The position numbers and the translations under genes were made by a program. Under the pieces are notes generated by a model that did no database searches, was not told the DNA's origin, and saw only the letters and a list, made by a program, of their open reading frames with translations. Of a stretch of DNA of 64,000 nucleotides, positions 28,895 to 39,199 are shown in pieces. Positions within the stretch are counted from its first letter, which is position 1. Every line of letters begins with the position of its first letter. The DNA is from Rhodoblastus sp963713695 (lineage in GTDB: Bacteria; Pseudomonadota; Alphaproteobacteria; Rhizobiales; Beijerinckiaceae). The stretch covers positions 372,001 to 436,000 of the forward strand of contig CAVQMU010000001.1 in assembly GCA_963713695.1 (NCBI GenBank), read 5' to 3'.

Positions 28895-31401
28895 GCGTCT
28901 TCCCTCGCCGCTTCCGCCTCGGCGGTTGTCCGTCCCTGTCGGCTTTCGCCAGCGGGAACAGGCAGGTCACTACTGTTCCCTCGCCCGGCGCGGAATCGAT
29001 CCGCACCCGTCCGCCATGCAGCTCGACGAAGGCGCGCACGATGGAAAGGCCGAGGCCGACGCCGCGATGGCGCGAATTGACCGTATGGGTCTTGAACCGG
29101 TCGAACACCTTGTCGAGCAGTTCGGGCGGAATGCCGCGCCCGTGGTCGGAAACCTTGAAGACGACTTCGTCGTCGCGTCGCAGCGCCGCGAGCGTCACCG
29201 TCTGTCCCGGCTCGGAAAAGCCGATGGCGTTGGACAGGAGGTTGAACAGGATCTGGCGGATGCGCTTGCCGTCGGCGCGGAAGGTGCCGATGTCCTTCGG
29301 CGCGACGACCGACAGTTCGACATTGGATTCCGCCAGCCGGTCCTGCACGCCCGGCGACGGCCTCGCGTATCGATCTGGCGATATCGACTTCGCCAAGCTG
29401 CAATTCCATGGCGTCGCGCGTCGATCGTCGCGAGATCGAGAATGTCGTTGATGATCGCCAGCAGCGCCGCCGAGGATTGCTGGACATAGCCGGCATATTC
29501 GCGCTGCTTGCCGTTGAGCGGGCCGACGCTGTCGGCGCCGAGCAATTGCGATGAAGCCGATGATGTTGGTCAGCGGCGAGCGCAATTCATAGGAGACGTG
29601 GTGGACGAAATCGTTGCGCAACTGCTCGGCGTCGATCAGCGCCTGGTTGCGCTCGGTCAGGGCGCGCTCGACATTGACGCCCGTCGGTCACGTCGATGAA
29701 GGTGAGGAGCGTGCCGCCGTCCGGCAAAGGCGCGGCGGCGCAATCGACGATGGCGCCGTCGGTGCGGGCCATGCGGCGCTGAAAGCCCATGCGGGCGTCA
29801 TGCAGGCCCGCGACCACTGAGCGCAGGTCGTCCCAGGCGGCTGTCGTCGGGCAGCAGCGGCTTGCAGGAGGCGGCCACGGCGTCGATATGCGGCTTGTCG
29901 TCCAGTTGCGCGGCGCGACAGCGCCAGATGCGGCCGAAGGCGGGATTGATGCAGCTTGAGCCGCCCGTCGGCGCCGAACACGGCGACGCCTTCCTGCAAG
30001 GCGTCGAGCGTCTCGCTCTGAACCCGCGCGAGGGCGTTGTATTGCGATTCGAGGGTGAAACGCTCGGTGACGTCGTCGAAGAGATAGGTGACGCCGCCCT
30101 GCGGATTGGGGTCGAAGCCGACGCGCAGGGTGCGGCCGTCGGGCAGGTGCCAGACCTGCGGCGCTGGCTCCAGCGTGTGATAGACGCCGAGCAGCGCATT
30201 CTTCCAGCCGCGGTAGTCGGCCTGTTCGGGCAGCAGGCGGGCGGCGCGCAGCCGGTCGAGAATTTCGGAATCGCTCGGCCGCTGGTCGAGGAAGGCCTGG
30301 TCGAGCGACCACAACTGCCGATAGGCGGCGTTGGCGAAGACCAGTTTCTTCGACCGGTCGAAAATGGCGACGGCGGTGGCGAGCTGGTCGAGGGTGCGGA
30401 TATGCGATTCCATCTGCCGCGCATGGTCGGCGCGCAGCGCTTCGAGTTCGGAGAGGTCGTCGGCCATGCCGGCGGCGCCCCCGGGCAGCGCGACGTCCAG
30501 AACGTCGGTCAGCCGGCGTTCGCCAGCGAAGACCACGTGCCGCCGCTGCCGCCAGGCCAGTCCCTTTTCGCGGGCGGCCGCGGCGGACTCGCGGGCGCTG
30601 CGGTCGAGCAGTTCGAGATTGCGGCGAATGGCGTCGTCGAGGCTTTTCGCCTCCACGGCCTGAATGTAGGCGGCGTTGACCCAGGTGAGCTTCTGATCGG
30701 CGCCGCGCGTCCAGACGGGATGCGGCGACAGATCGAGCAGTCCGCGCAGAATTTCGAGCTGCGCGGTCTGTTCGGCCTGGACTTCGCGCAGCCGCACCAG
30801 TTCGAGCCGGTCGCCGGAGACATCGCGCACGCGCAGCACGACGCGGCTGCCGATCGCGCGCCCCTCGGCTTCGAGATGGCGGCCGGTCTGGCTGACGAGG
30901 TCCTGGTGAAAACTCTGGCCGCGTTCGCGCAGCAAGGCGACATTGGCTTCGAGCGCCTGCGCCTGGTCGGCGGGCAGCCAGGCGCCGAAGCCGAGCACGA
31001 CGGCGCGGCAGCGGCGAGTCGACGACCAGGCTGACGTCGCCCTCGATTTCCGGTTCGTCCTGCGCGCCGCCCCAGACGATGACAAATTGTGATTCCGCCG
31101 CGAGGAAAGCCCTGGCGCGCTCGGTCTGCTGGCGCAGCCGCTCGATGTCCGCCAGGAGATCGGCCTCCCGCTTCGCCCAGCGCTGGCGTCCCGCGAGATG
31201 CAGCAGCGCAGTGAAAGCCGAGAAGATCACGAGGCCCGCGCCGAGCGACATGCCGATCAGGCCGTTGGCGTTCTCGAAGGGAGCGAGGGCCAGCGCCTGG
31301 CCGCGCGCCGCGCCGGCGAGCAAAAAGGAAGGCGAGGCGGCGGCCGCCGCGAGACGCAGGCGCTCAAACCGGCGCTTTGGCTGTCTCGCATTCGTCTTCA
31401 T
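28848..31401 (-). CDS. PAS-domain sensor histidine kinase, about seven frameshifts
   Basis: Start at 31401 gives an N-terminal membrane region (LRLAAAAASPSFLLAGAARG; GLIGMSLGAGLVIFSAFTALL) and a coiled segment. PAS-like domains follow (LLDLSPHPVWTRGADQKLTW; TAVAIFDRSKKLVFANAAYR; TLDALQEGVAVFGADGRL), then the H box FVHHVSYELRSPLTNIIGF. The ATPase has LFNLLSNAIGFSE, VSDHGRGIP and GVGLGLSIVRAF. Frame changes are needed near 31020, 29955, 29850, 29685, 29550, 29420 and 29355, and the last one restores an intact ATPase domain. It lies between ahcY and tsaE, its usual place in Hyphomicrobiales as I recall. Confidence 0.78.
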
Positions 31402-31489
31402 GAATTGGGCGTCTCCTTCGACCGCTGGGACGAAGCCCGCGCGAATCACCTCAATTTACCCCCTCGATTCGCCGTCGCGAAAGGGGAAC

Positions 31490-31526
31490 GAAAAGGAAAA
31501 CGCCTCCGTGAGGGATCACGGAGGCG
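31490..31526 (-). terminator. intrinsic terminator of ahcY
   Basis: A perfect 11-bp stem CGCCTCCGTGA (31501-31511) / TCACGGAGGCG (31516-31526) with a 4-base loop. On the minus strand it is followed by TTTTCCTTTT (31491-31500). On the plus strand it is followed by a T run as well, so it could act both ways. Confidence 0.82.
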
Positions 31527-31580
31527 CGAAATTTTTTCGCAACGCGCAGAGGCGAGCTCGGAAAGGCCCGCGAATACTGC

Positions 31581-32987
<1,407 letters not shown>

Positions 32988-33051
32988 GTCAGGTCGGTCC
33001 TTTCGAGCGGCGCGCAGGCTGCCGCCGGTTCTGGGCAATGGAACTGGCGCC

Positions 33052-33080
33052 TCTATAGCAGTCGATCGGCAAACAGGCAA
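33052..33080 (-). promoter_or_regulatory. predicted sigma-70-type promoter of ahcY
   Basis: On the minus strand TTGCCT (-35, 33075-33080) and TATAGA (-10, 33052-33057) are separated by exactly 17 bases. Transcription would begin about 60 bases before the ahcY start codon. Confidence 0.55.
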
Positions 33081-33084
33081 TAAA

Positions 33085-33106
33085 CATATAAGTAAATCTT
33101 TATATG
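33085..33106. promoter_or_regulatory. palindromic operator candidate upstream of ahcY
   Basis: CATATAA (33085-33091) and TTATATG (33100-33106) form a 7-bp inverted repeat with an 8-base spacer, just upstream of the predicted -35 box. AT-rich palindromes of this kind are typical of ArsR-family regulators, and SahR-type regulators of that family control ahcY in some proteobacteria. The regulator is not in the window. Confidence 0.5.
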
Positions 33107-33107
33107 G

Positions 33108-33566
33108 TTATTCCGGCTCCCGAAGGGCCTGCGCGGCGCGGAAATCCAGGGCCTTGTCGCCGATATCCAGGCCGATCTGAAAACTTTCGGCGATGCGATG
33201 GGCGCGGGAAATGAAGAATATGGCGCCTTCCGGCGGCAAAACGTCACGGGCGGTCGCCTCGAACAGCGCGAGCCAGTCGGAAAAATCCTCCTTGTCGAGC
33301 CCGAGCCGGGCATGGGCGGGCAGGGGCCGGCCCGCGTAGCGGCCCGTGCGCATGCCGATCTGCGACCAGAAATCAGTGAGCTTCGCAATATGCTCGTCCC
33401 AGCGTCCCGCCAGCTTTTGCTCGAAAATCGGCCCCAGCCGCGGATTTTTGCGGGCGCGGCCGTAGAATTCTCGGACGAGGGCCTCGATCATCGCTTCGGT
33501 CAGGCCTTCGGGCGCTTCTTCCGCCGGGGTCGCGGCGCGGGCGCGGGCGGCAAGGGGATGAGGCAT
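33108..33566 (-). CDS. group III truncated haemoglobin
   Basis: 152 residues. The segments MIEALVREFYGRARKNPRLGP, DEHIAKLTDFWSQIGMRTGRY, PLPAHARLGLDKEDFSDW and FISRAHRIAESFQIGL match the 2-on-2 haemoglobins of group III found in proteobacteria. Physiological role uncertain in the family (oxygen or nitric oxide chemistry). The ATG at 33566 is used; the longer frame adds a low-complexity stretch reading through the repeat upstream. Ends at the ahcY operator. Confidence 0.85.
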   Translation of the reverse strand: MPHPLAARARAATPAEEAPEGLTEAMIEALVREFYGRARKNPRLGPIFEQKLAGRWDEHIAKLTDFWSQIGMRTGRYAGRPLPAHARLGLDKEDFSDWLALFEATARDVLPPEGAIFFISRAHRIAESFQIGLDIGDKALDFRAAQALREPE

Positions 33567-33686
33567 GGCGTTTCCATCGATTGCGAACAAGGGTTTGCGA
33601 GGCTTATAGCGCCTGCCTGAAAAATTGTCTTGGTTCCCGGGGGGATGCTTTGCTACATGGAGGGGCGCCGGGCATGTTTTTGCGGC

Positions 33687-33738
33687 CCGGCCAAGACGGC
33701 TGCCGCCGTCGATCCGGCCAAGACGGCTGCCGCCGTCG
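33687..33738. repeat. 27-bp-period tandem duplication
   Basis: Two identical 25-base cores beginning CCGGCCAAGACGGCTGCCGC at 33687 and 33714, in the leader of the ACP gene. If the ACP frame were extended upstream it would encode PAKTAAAV twice. Confidence 0.85.
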
Positions 33739-33767
33739 CTATTGCGAATGCAACCAAGGGTGCGCCA

Positions 33768-34043
33768 GTGAATTCGGTTTCGAGCGAAACGCAATCAATG
33801 AGCAGCGAGATCATGGACGTGATCGCCACCGAGGGCATGATTCCCCGCGAAAAGCTCCTGGATGACGCCACGATCGAAAGCCTCGGATTGAAATCGATCG
33901 ACATTGTCATGATCCTCACCGCCATCGAGGAAAAGTTCGACGTCTACATCCCCATGGACGGCTCTTTCCAGGAAGCCAAGGACCTCAAGGGCCTGGTCGA
34001 TGCGATCTCGGCGCACATCCAGCGCGAAAAATCCGGCAAATGA
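33768..34043 (+). CDS. acyl carrier protein
   Basis: 91 residues from the GTG at 33768, which has AAGGG seven bases upstream. An ATG at 33798 (81 residues) has no such site but is the usual ACP length. The phosphopantetheine attachment serine is in SLGLKSIDIVMILTAIEE (Ser43), followed by the helix-3 pattern. It carries acyl chains for the ketosynthase encoded next, whose start overlaps this stop (34040-34043). Sequence is diverged from primary AcpP (LKSID rather than DSLD). Confidence 0.85.
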   Translation: MNSVSSETQSMSSEIMDVIATEGMIPREKLLDDATIESLGLKSIDIVMILTAIEEKFDVYIPMDGSFQEAKDLKGLVDAISAHIQREKSGK

Positions 34044-35248
34044 GCAGAAGACGCGTTGTTGTCACCGGCATGGGGGCGGTTTCCGCCGCCGGCAATGGCG
34101 CTGACGTACTCTGGCGCGCCGCGCGCGACGGCAAGCCCTGCATCGGCCCGCTTGTCGTCCGCCAGCCCTATGGCGGCCGCATCAAGATCTCCGCCCAGGT
34201 CCGCGATTTCGATATCGATGCGCTGCTTGGGCCGAAAATCGCGCCTTTCGCCGATCCTTTCACCGCTTATGCCCTTGTCGCTTCCGACGAAGCGCTGAAG
34301 CAGGCCGGGCTCGATCCCGAGGCGCGGCAGGGATCGCGCTGCGCCGCCTTGCTCGGCACCGGCGTTGGCGGCATGAACACCTGCGACGATGGCATCTACA
34401 ATGTCTATTTCGCCAGCAAGCGCCCTGATGTGCTGACCGTTCCGCGCCTGATTCCGAGCGCCGGCCCGTCGCAGATGTCGATGCGCTATGGCGCGACCGG
34501 CCCCTGTTTCGCCGTGGCCAGCGCCTGCTCCTCCGGCAGCCAGGCGATCGGCCTCGCCTATCAGATGATCCAGGCCGGCATGATCGACCGCGCCATCGTC
34601 GGCGGTTCCGAAGCCTGCGCCACCAATGGCGCGATGCGCGCCTGGGAATCGCTGCGCGTGCTGACGCCGGACTTCTGCCGGCCCTTCGCGAAGAACCGAA
34701 ACGGCATGGTGCTCGGCGAGGGCGCGGCCATGTTCGTGATCGAGGCCGAGGACGTGGCGCTTGCGCGTGGCGCAAAACCGCTCGCCGTGCTGGCCGGCTA
34801 CGGCACGAATGCCGACGCGCTCGACCCGGTTCGCCCCGACGCCGCCAGCGCCTCCGCCTGCATGGACATGGCGCTCGCCGACGCCGGGCTGAAGCCTGAC
34901 GACATCGATTACGTCAACGCCCACGGCACGGCGACGGTGATGAACGACGCCTCGGAAGCCGACGCGCTCAACCGCACCTTCGGCGCCCATGTCGAAAAGC
35001 TGCTGGTCTCCTCGACCAAGCCCGTGCATGGCCATGCGCTTGGCGCGGGCGGCGCGCTGGAGCTGGTCGTCTCCATCATGGCCCTGCGTGAAAATGTCGC
35101 GCCGCCGAACCTCAATGTCGAAATACAGGATCCGGCCTGCGCCATCCGTCTGGTCGGGGCGGCGGCCGTCGCAACGCCGATGCGCGCCGTTCTCTCCAAT
35201 TCCTTCGCTTTCGGCGGCATCAATGCTTCGCTGATCGTGACGCCCTGA
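34040..35248 (+). CDS. beta-ketoacyl-ACP synthase, FabF-like
   Basis: 402 residues. The condensing enzyme triad is complete: Cys163 in ASACSSGSQAIG, His295 in VNAHGTAT, and His332 in KPVHGHALGAGG. It condenses malonyl-ACP with an acyl chain. Location after a dedicated ACP and before two hot-dog-fold proteins points to a specialised acyl pathway rather than general fatty acid synthesis; no ketoreductase, acyltransferase or thioesterase is in the cluster. Confidence 0.9.
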   Translation: MSRRRVVVTGMGAVSAAGNGADVLWRAARDGKPCIGPLVVRQPYGGRIKISAQVRDFDIDALLGPKIAPFADPFTAYALVASDEALKQAGLDPEARQGSRCAALLGTGVGGMNTCDDGIYNVYFASKRPDVLTVPRLIPSAGPSQMSMRYGATGPCFAVASACSSGSQAIGLAYQMIQAGMIDRAIVGGSEACATNGAMRAWESLRVLTPDFCRPFAKNRNGMVLGEGAAMFVIEAEDVALARGAKPLAVLAGYGTNADALDPVRPDAASASACMDMALADAGLKPDDIDYVNAHGTATVMNDASEADALNRTFGAHVEKLLVSSTKPVHGHALGAGGALELVVSIMALRENVAPPNLNVEIQDPACAIRLVGAAAVATPMRAVLSNSFAFGGINASLIVTP

Positions 35249-35264
35249 GCCGCGGCCTGACCCG

Positions 35265-35681
35265 ATGACAAGCTCATCACCGCCCGTCCAACGCGCCGGC
35301 CCCCTGCGGGTCTCGGCATCGCCTGAGGCGGTGCGGCGGTTTCGCGCCGAAACGGGCTGGGCCGAGGCCGACGGGCCGCCGCCGGCAAGTTTCCCGGTCG
35401 TCTGGATGCGCCTGCCGGAGATTGGCGAGCCGATCCGCGCCGCCGCGCAGGAGGTGGGCCTGCCCGTGCACGAAGCGCAGCATTTCGATTACGCGCGCCC
35501 GCTCGAGACCGGCCGGGATTACGACCTGATGCTGGAATTGCGCCGCGAGAGCGATCCGGCCCGGCTGATCGCCACGGCGGAAGTCTTTGAACTCGAGGGC
35601 GTCTTCGTCGCCCAAATCGTCTCGACCTTGCGGCTGATCGACCCCAAATCCATCCCCAATCCCATGCCGGCGCAAAGATAA
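35265..35681 (+). CDS. MaoC-like hot-dog protein, N-terminal-domain type
   Basis: 138 residues. The segments GLPVHEAQHFDYARPLETGRDYDLMLELRRES and LIATAEVFELEGVFVAQIVSTLRLI fit the non-catalytic FAS1/MaoC N-terminal hot-dog domain. The Asp/His hydratase pair is missing. It probably forms the half-unit of a dehydratase with the next gene, whose ATG overlaps this TAA (35679-35683). Confidence 0.7.
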   Translation: MTSSSPPVQRAGPLRVSASPEAVRRFRAETGWAEADGPPPASFPVVWMRLPEIGEPIRAAAQEVGLPVHEAQHFDYARPLETGRDYDLMLELRRESDPARLIATAEVFELEGVFVAQIVSTLRLIDPKSIPNPMPAQR

Positions 35682-36106
35682 TGTCGGAAACCGCCATCGC
35701 CCCGCGCCCCGGCGAAAAACTGCCGGCTTTGACCGCAGGCCCCTTCCTGTCGGCCGATCTTGCCTCCTATGCCGAAGCGTCCGGCGACATCAACCCGCTG
35801 CATCTCGACCTCGCCTTCGCGCAGAGTTTCGGCTTTCCCGCGCGTCCCGTGCATGGCATGCGGCTGCTGGCGGCGTTCGAGCCCATGCTGTCCGCCTGGC
35901 GGCCGGATCTGTTCCTGATCGGCTTGCGCGGCCAGTTCCTGACGCCGGTCATCGAGGGTCAGTCGGCGACGCTGACGGCGCGGGTCGCCAAGATCGAGCC
36001 GTCGGAGGCTGGGTTCGTCGCCCTGCTGCGGCTGATGGCCCACACCGAGGCCGGCGCCCCGGCGTTGATGGGCGAGGCGCGAATGGCCCCCTTGACGAAG
36101 CTTTAG
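35681..36106 (+). CDS. MaoC-like hydratase/dehydratase
   Basis: 141 residues, hot-dog fold with the R-specific hydratase active-site pattern YAEASGDINPLHLDLAFAQS and the glycine-rich GFPARPVHGM. It should hydrate or dehydrate a beta-hydroxyacyl-ACP or -CoA. Last of four tightly packed genes (ACP, synthase, two hot-dog proteins). Confidence 0.82.
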   Translation: MSETAIAPRPGEKLPALTAGPFLSADLASYAEASGDINPLHLDLAFAQSFGFPARPVHGMRLLAAFEPMLSAWRPDLFLIGLRGQFLTPVIEGQSATLTARVAKIEPSEAGFVALLRLMAHTEAGAPALMGEARMAPLTKL

Positions 36107-36176
36107 AGAAGAGTCGGATGGACGCGCCGCCGCAATTTGATTAATCAGGACGCGCGCAGAATCAGAGGCTTTACCG

Positions 36177-37184
36177 ATGACCGAACTTCTCGACCCCACC
36201 GATCGCATCATCACGGTATTCGGCGGCTCGGGCTTTGTCGGCCGGCATGTCGTCCGCGCGCTGGCGCGGGACGGCTGGCGCGTTCGCGTCGCCACCCGCC
36301 GCCCCGATCTCGCCTTCCACCTGCAGCCGCTCGGAAAAGTCGGGCAGGTGCATGCGGTGCAGGCCAATGTCCGCTATCCCGAATCGCTCGCCGCCGCCCT
36401 GCGCGGGGCCGAGGCCGCGGTCAATCTGGTCGGCGTCCTCTCGCCCTGGGGCAAGAATACGTTCGAGGCCGTGCAGGCCGAAGGCGCCGGCGCCATCGCC
36501 CGCGCCGCGCAAGCGGCGGGAATCGCCAACCTCGTCCATTTCTCGGCGATCGGCGCCGACGCCGGATCCCTTTCCGACTACGCGCGCAGCAAATCCGCCG
36601 GCGAGGCGGCTGTGCTGGCCGCTGTCCCCACGGCGAAAATCCTTCGTCCTTCCGTGGTGTTCGGACCGGAGGACCAGTTCTTCAACCGCTTCGCCTCGAT
36701 GGCGCGAATCCTGCCGGTCCTGCCGCTGATCGGCGGCGGCGAAACGCGGCTGCAGCCCGTCTATGTCGGCGATGTCGCCGAAGCCGCCTCGCGTCTTTTG
36801 CGCGGCGCGGGCGCCGCGGGCGCAACTTATGAGCTGGGCGGCCCCTCGATCCGGACCCTGCGCGAGATCATGGAGTTCGTGTTGGCGACCACCCATCGCA
36901 AGCGCGTGTTGGCGCCGCTGCCATGGGGCATCGCGGCAATGCTGGGCGGCGTCACGGAAACGCTCAACAAGCTATTGCTAGGCCTGATCCCCGCCGAATT
37001 CGCCTTCACCCGCGACCAGGTGGAATTGCTGAAGCACGACAATGTCGTGTCGGAAAAGGCGGCGGCTGAGGGCCGCACGCTGGCCGGGCTGGGACTGACG
37101 CCGGAATCGATCGAGGCGATCGTCCCGTCCTATCTCTACCGCTTCCGCAAGACGGGGCAGTTTGCGGACGAGCGTGCGGTGTAG
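36177..37184 (+). CDS. NDUFA9-like NAD(P)-binding protein (atypical short-chain dehydrogenase)
   Basis: 335 residues. Rossmann motif ITVFGGSGFVGRHVVRALA near the start, then NLVGVLSPWGKNTFEAVQAEG, HFSAIGAD and FGPEDQFFNRFA. This is the set seen in the complex I NDUFA9-related family of alphaproteobacteria and mitochondria, where the nucleotide is structural. It lacks the classic YxxxK pair in usual form (YARSKSAGE is present). The gene is alone on its transcript or follows the acyl cluster by 70 bases. Confidence 0.83.
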   Translation: MTELLDPTDRIITVFGGSGFVGRHVVRALARDGWRVRVATRRPDLAFHLQPLGKVGQVHAVQANVRYPESLAAALRGAEAAVNLVGVLSPWGKNTFEAVQAEGAGAIARAAQAAGIANLVHFSAIGADAGSLSDYARSKSAGEAAVLAAVPTAKILRPSVVFGPEDQFFNRFASMARILPVLPLIGGGETRLQPVYVGDVAEAASRLLRGAGAAGATYELGGPSIRTLREIMEFVLATTHRKRVLAPLPWGIAAMLGGVTETLNKLLLGLIPAEFAFTRDQVELLKHDNVVSEKAAAEGRTLAGLGLTPESIEAIVPSYLYRFRKTGQFADERAV

Positions 37185-37258
37185 AGTCGTCGGCTTCGCT
37201 TCCTGCGCTTTATGAGGGGGCTTTTCAGTCGCTGAAAACTTTGGCGTTCGCCGACCGG

Positions 37259-37310
37259 CGCCCCCCTCATCCGGCGCTGTCGCGCCACCTTCTCCCGCAA
37301 GGGGAGAAGG
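37259..37310. repeat. palindromic intergenic repeat of rhizobial type
   Basis: A run of C followed by CTCATCCGGCGCTGTCGCGC and a strong hairpin CCTTCTCCC (37288-37296) / GGGAGAAGG (37302-37310). The same combination recurs between genes in many Hyphomicrobiales genomes. No T run follows, so it is not a clear terminator. Confidence 0.7.
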
Positions 37311-37345
37311 AAAAAGCGGCCGGCGCCGGCGTGTAAATTCCAAAC

Positions 37346-37696
37346 TCAGGTCGTCGCGACGATGGCGATTTCGACCTTGTATTCGGGAGCGACGAGTTTG
37401 GCTTCAACCGTGGCGCGCGCCGGGGTCTCGCCCTCGACCACCCACTTGTCCCATTCGACGTTCATTTCCGCGAAGGTCGAGATGTCCGCGAGATAAATGG
37501 TCGCCATCATGATCTTCGTCTTGTCGCTGCCGGCTTCTTCCAGCAGGGCGTCGATCTGGGCGAGGATTTCCGCGGTCTGCTCGCCGACCGAGGCGCCGGC
37601 GCTCTTGTCCGCCACCTGGCCCGCGAGATAGATCGCCTTGCCGCGGGTCACGCCCTGGCTCATGCGCTTGCCGGGCTTCAGTCTTTTCAGTGACAT
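37346..37696 (-). CDS. RidA-family protein
   Basis: 116 residues. GKAIYLAGQVADKSAGASVGEQTAEIL, MMATIYLADISTFAEMNVEW and the ending ARATVEAKLVAPEYKVEIAIVAT show the YjgF/YER057c/UK114 fold. Members hydrolyse reactive enamine/imine intermediates or act on other carbonyl compounds. The catalytic Arg of RidA is seen in PARATVE. Single gene; convergent to the NDUFA9-like gene with an intergenic repeat between. Confidence 0.88.
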   Translation of the reverse strand: MSLKRLKPGKRMSQGVTRGKAIYLAGQVADKSAGASVGEQTAEILAQIDALLEEAGSDKTKIMMATIYLADISTFAEMNVEWDKWVVEGETPARATVEAKLVAPEYKVEIAIVATT

Positions 37697-37836
37697 TTGG
37701 TCATCCTTTCACTCTTCGCGCCGCGAATAGACGGTTTCGGCGCGCAGAACAAGCTTGCTGTATTCGCGCATGGTCTTGTCCGAAGCGAAGGTCCGCGTCA
37801 GTGAGGACCTGCTTTTTCGGGAATATGCGCAGGGCT

Positions 37837-38373
37837 TCAGTGCTCCGGCGCGGGGTCCTTCGCCGGGCCGTGGCCGACGATGCGGTCGCTCAGGGCAAGC
37901 AAGACCGCCGAGACGACGAAGCCGAGATGAATGCCGATGCTCCACATCAGCGAACGGTCGCTTTCGTTGGCTATGTCCATGAAGGCGCGCAGCGTCTGAA
38001 TGCCGGATATGGCGACAATCGAGGACATGAGCTTGATCTTCAGCCCGCTGAAATCGATGGTCGCCATCCATTGCGGCCAGGTCGTCTCGCGCATGGGATC
38101 CGTGCGCGACACGAAATTCTCGTAGCCTGAGAAGATCACCAGCACGACCAGCGATCCCGTCAGCGAAATGTCGATCAGGCTGAGCGTGTCGAGCACAACC
38201 TCGGATTCCGTCGAGGTCAGGCTGGTGGAAATCAGATGAACCACGTGCTGCCCGGCCTTGAGCAGCAGCACGAACAGGCTGACCGCCAGGGCGAAGAAAA
38301 ACGGCGCCAGCAGCCAGCGGCTGGAAAACAGCGCCGTTTCCAGCAGATCGGAAATCCTCTTGCCCGGCGTCAT
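37837..38373 (-). CDS. YqhA family (UPF0114) membrane protein
   Basis: 178 residues with spans at SSRWLLAPFFFALAVSLFVL, LIDISLTGSLVVLVIFSGYE and GIHLGFVVSAVLLALSDRI. SGYENFVSR and GLKIKLMSSIVAISGIQTLRAFM are the family signatures. Function unknown. It is followed downstream by RidA on the same strand, 140 bases away. Confidence 0.85.
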   Translation of the reverse strand: MTPGKRISDLLETALFSSRWLLAPFFFALAVSLFVLLLKAGQHVVHLISTSLTSTESEVVLDTLSLIDISLTGSLVVLVIFSGYENFVSRTDPMRETTWPQWMATIDFSGLKIKLMSSIVAISGIQTLRAFMDIANESDRSLMWSIGIHLGFVVSAVLLALSDRIVGHGPAKDPAPEH

Positions 38374-38424
38374 TCAAGACCTCGTCCGTCCGCGGGGATC
38401 GCGCGCCAGATTTACGCGCCAGAT

Positions 38425-39076
38425 TTACGCGCCAAGCCCGACGGGACAGGCGACGCCTTTGCCGCCGAGGCCGCAATAGCCCGCCGGGTTCTTGGCAAGA
38501 TATTGCTGATGATAGGATTCGGCAAAGTAAAATTCCGGCGCGGCCCTGATTTCCGTAGTGATCGCGCCAAAGCCATGCGCGTAAAGCGCCGCCTGGTAAG
38601 CCCTCATCGAGCGTTCGGCGGCGGCGAGTTGCGCCGCGCTTGTCGTGTAGATCGCCGATCGATATTGCGTGCCGGCGTCGTTGCCCTGCCGCATGCCCTG
38701 GGTCGGGTCATGCGATTCCCAGAAAATTGCGAGCAGTCTATCGAGAGAGATTTTCGCGGGATCGAACACGACCTGCACGACTTCCGCATGGCCCGTCCCG
38801 CCGGAACAGACTTCCTCGTAGGTCGGATTGGGCGTCGGCGCCGCCGGCATAGCCTGCCGCGGTGACATAAACCCCCTCGCCGGCCTGCCAGAATTTTCGC
38901 TCCGCGCCCCAGAAACAGCCCATGCCGAAGAGGATGCGTTCAAAGTTTTCCGGATAGGGCGGGGCGAGCGGACGACCGTTGACGTAATGTTTCCCAGCAG
39001 TGGCGATCGGCTCCGGCCGGCCCGGCAAGGCCTCGGCCGCAGTGGGGATCTGCAGTTTCCTTGATGTCGCGAACAT
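38425..39076 (-). CDS. msrA: peptide methionine sulfoxide reductase MsrA, one frameshift near 38840
   Basis: Reduces methionine-S-sulfoxide. The first part holds the catalytic Cys54 in ILFGMGCFWGAERKFW and VTAAGYAGGA. The rest continues in another frame with TPNPTYEEVCSGGTGHAEVV, SLDRLLAIFWESHDPTQGMRQG and TQYRSAIYT. Removing one base in the GCCGACG stretch joins the two halves into the expected family sequence, and the length is 3n+1. Divergent from a LysR gene. Confidence 0.88.
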
Positions 39077-39199
39077 GGGCGTCTCCAGCTGTTGCGCTCA
39101 ATCTGGGGAGGCCGGCGTGAAATGGCGAGGTTTCAATCGAGGTTTTCGCGCTATAAGGGAACAAATAAAGTTCAAAAAAATTCGAACGGGGCGGGCGGA

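Noticed and set aside
32988..33084. SAH or SAM-II riboswitch in the ahcY leader
   Set aside because: The predicted leader is only about 60 bases and does not show a recognisable conserved riboswitch core; a promoter plus operator explains the region better.
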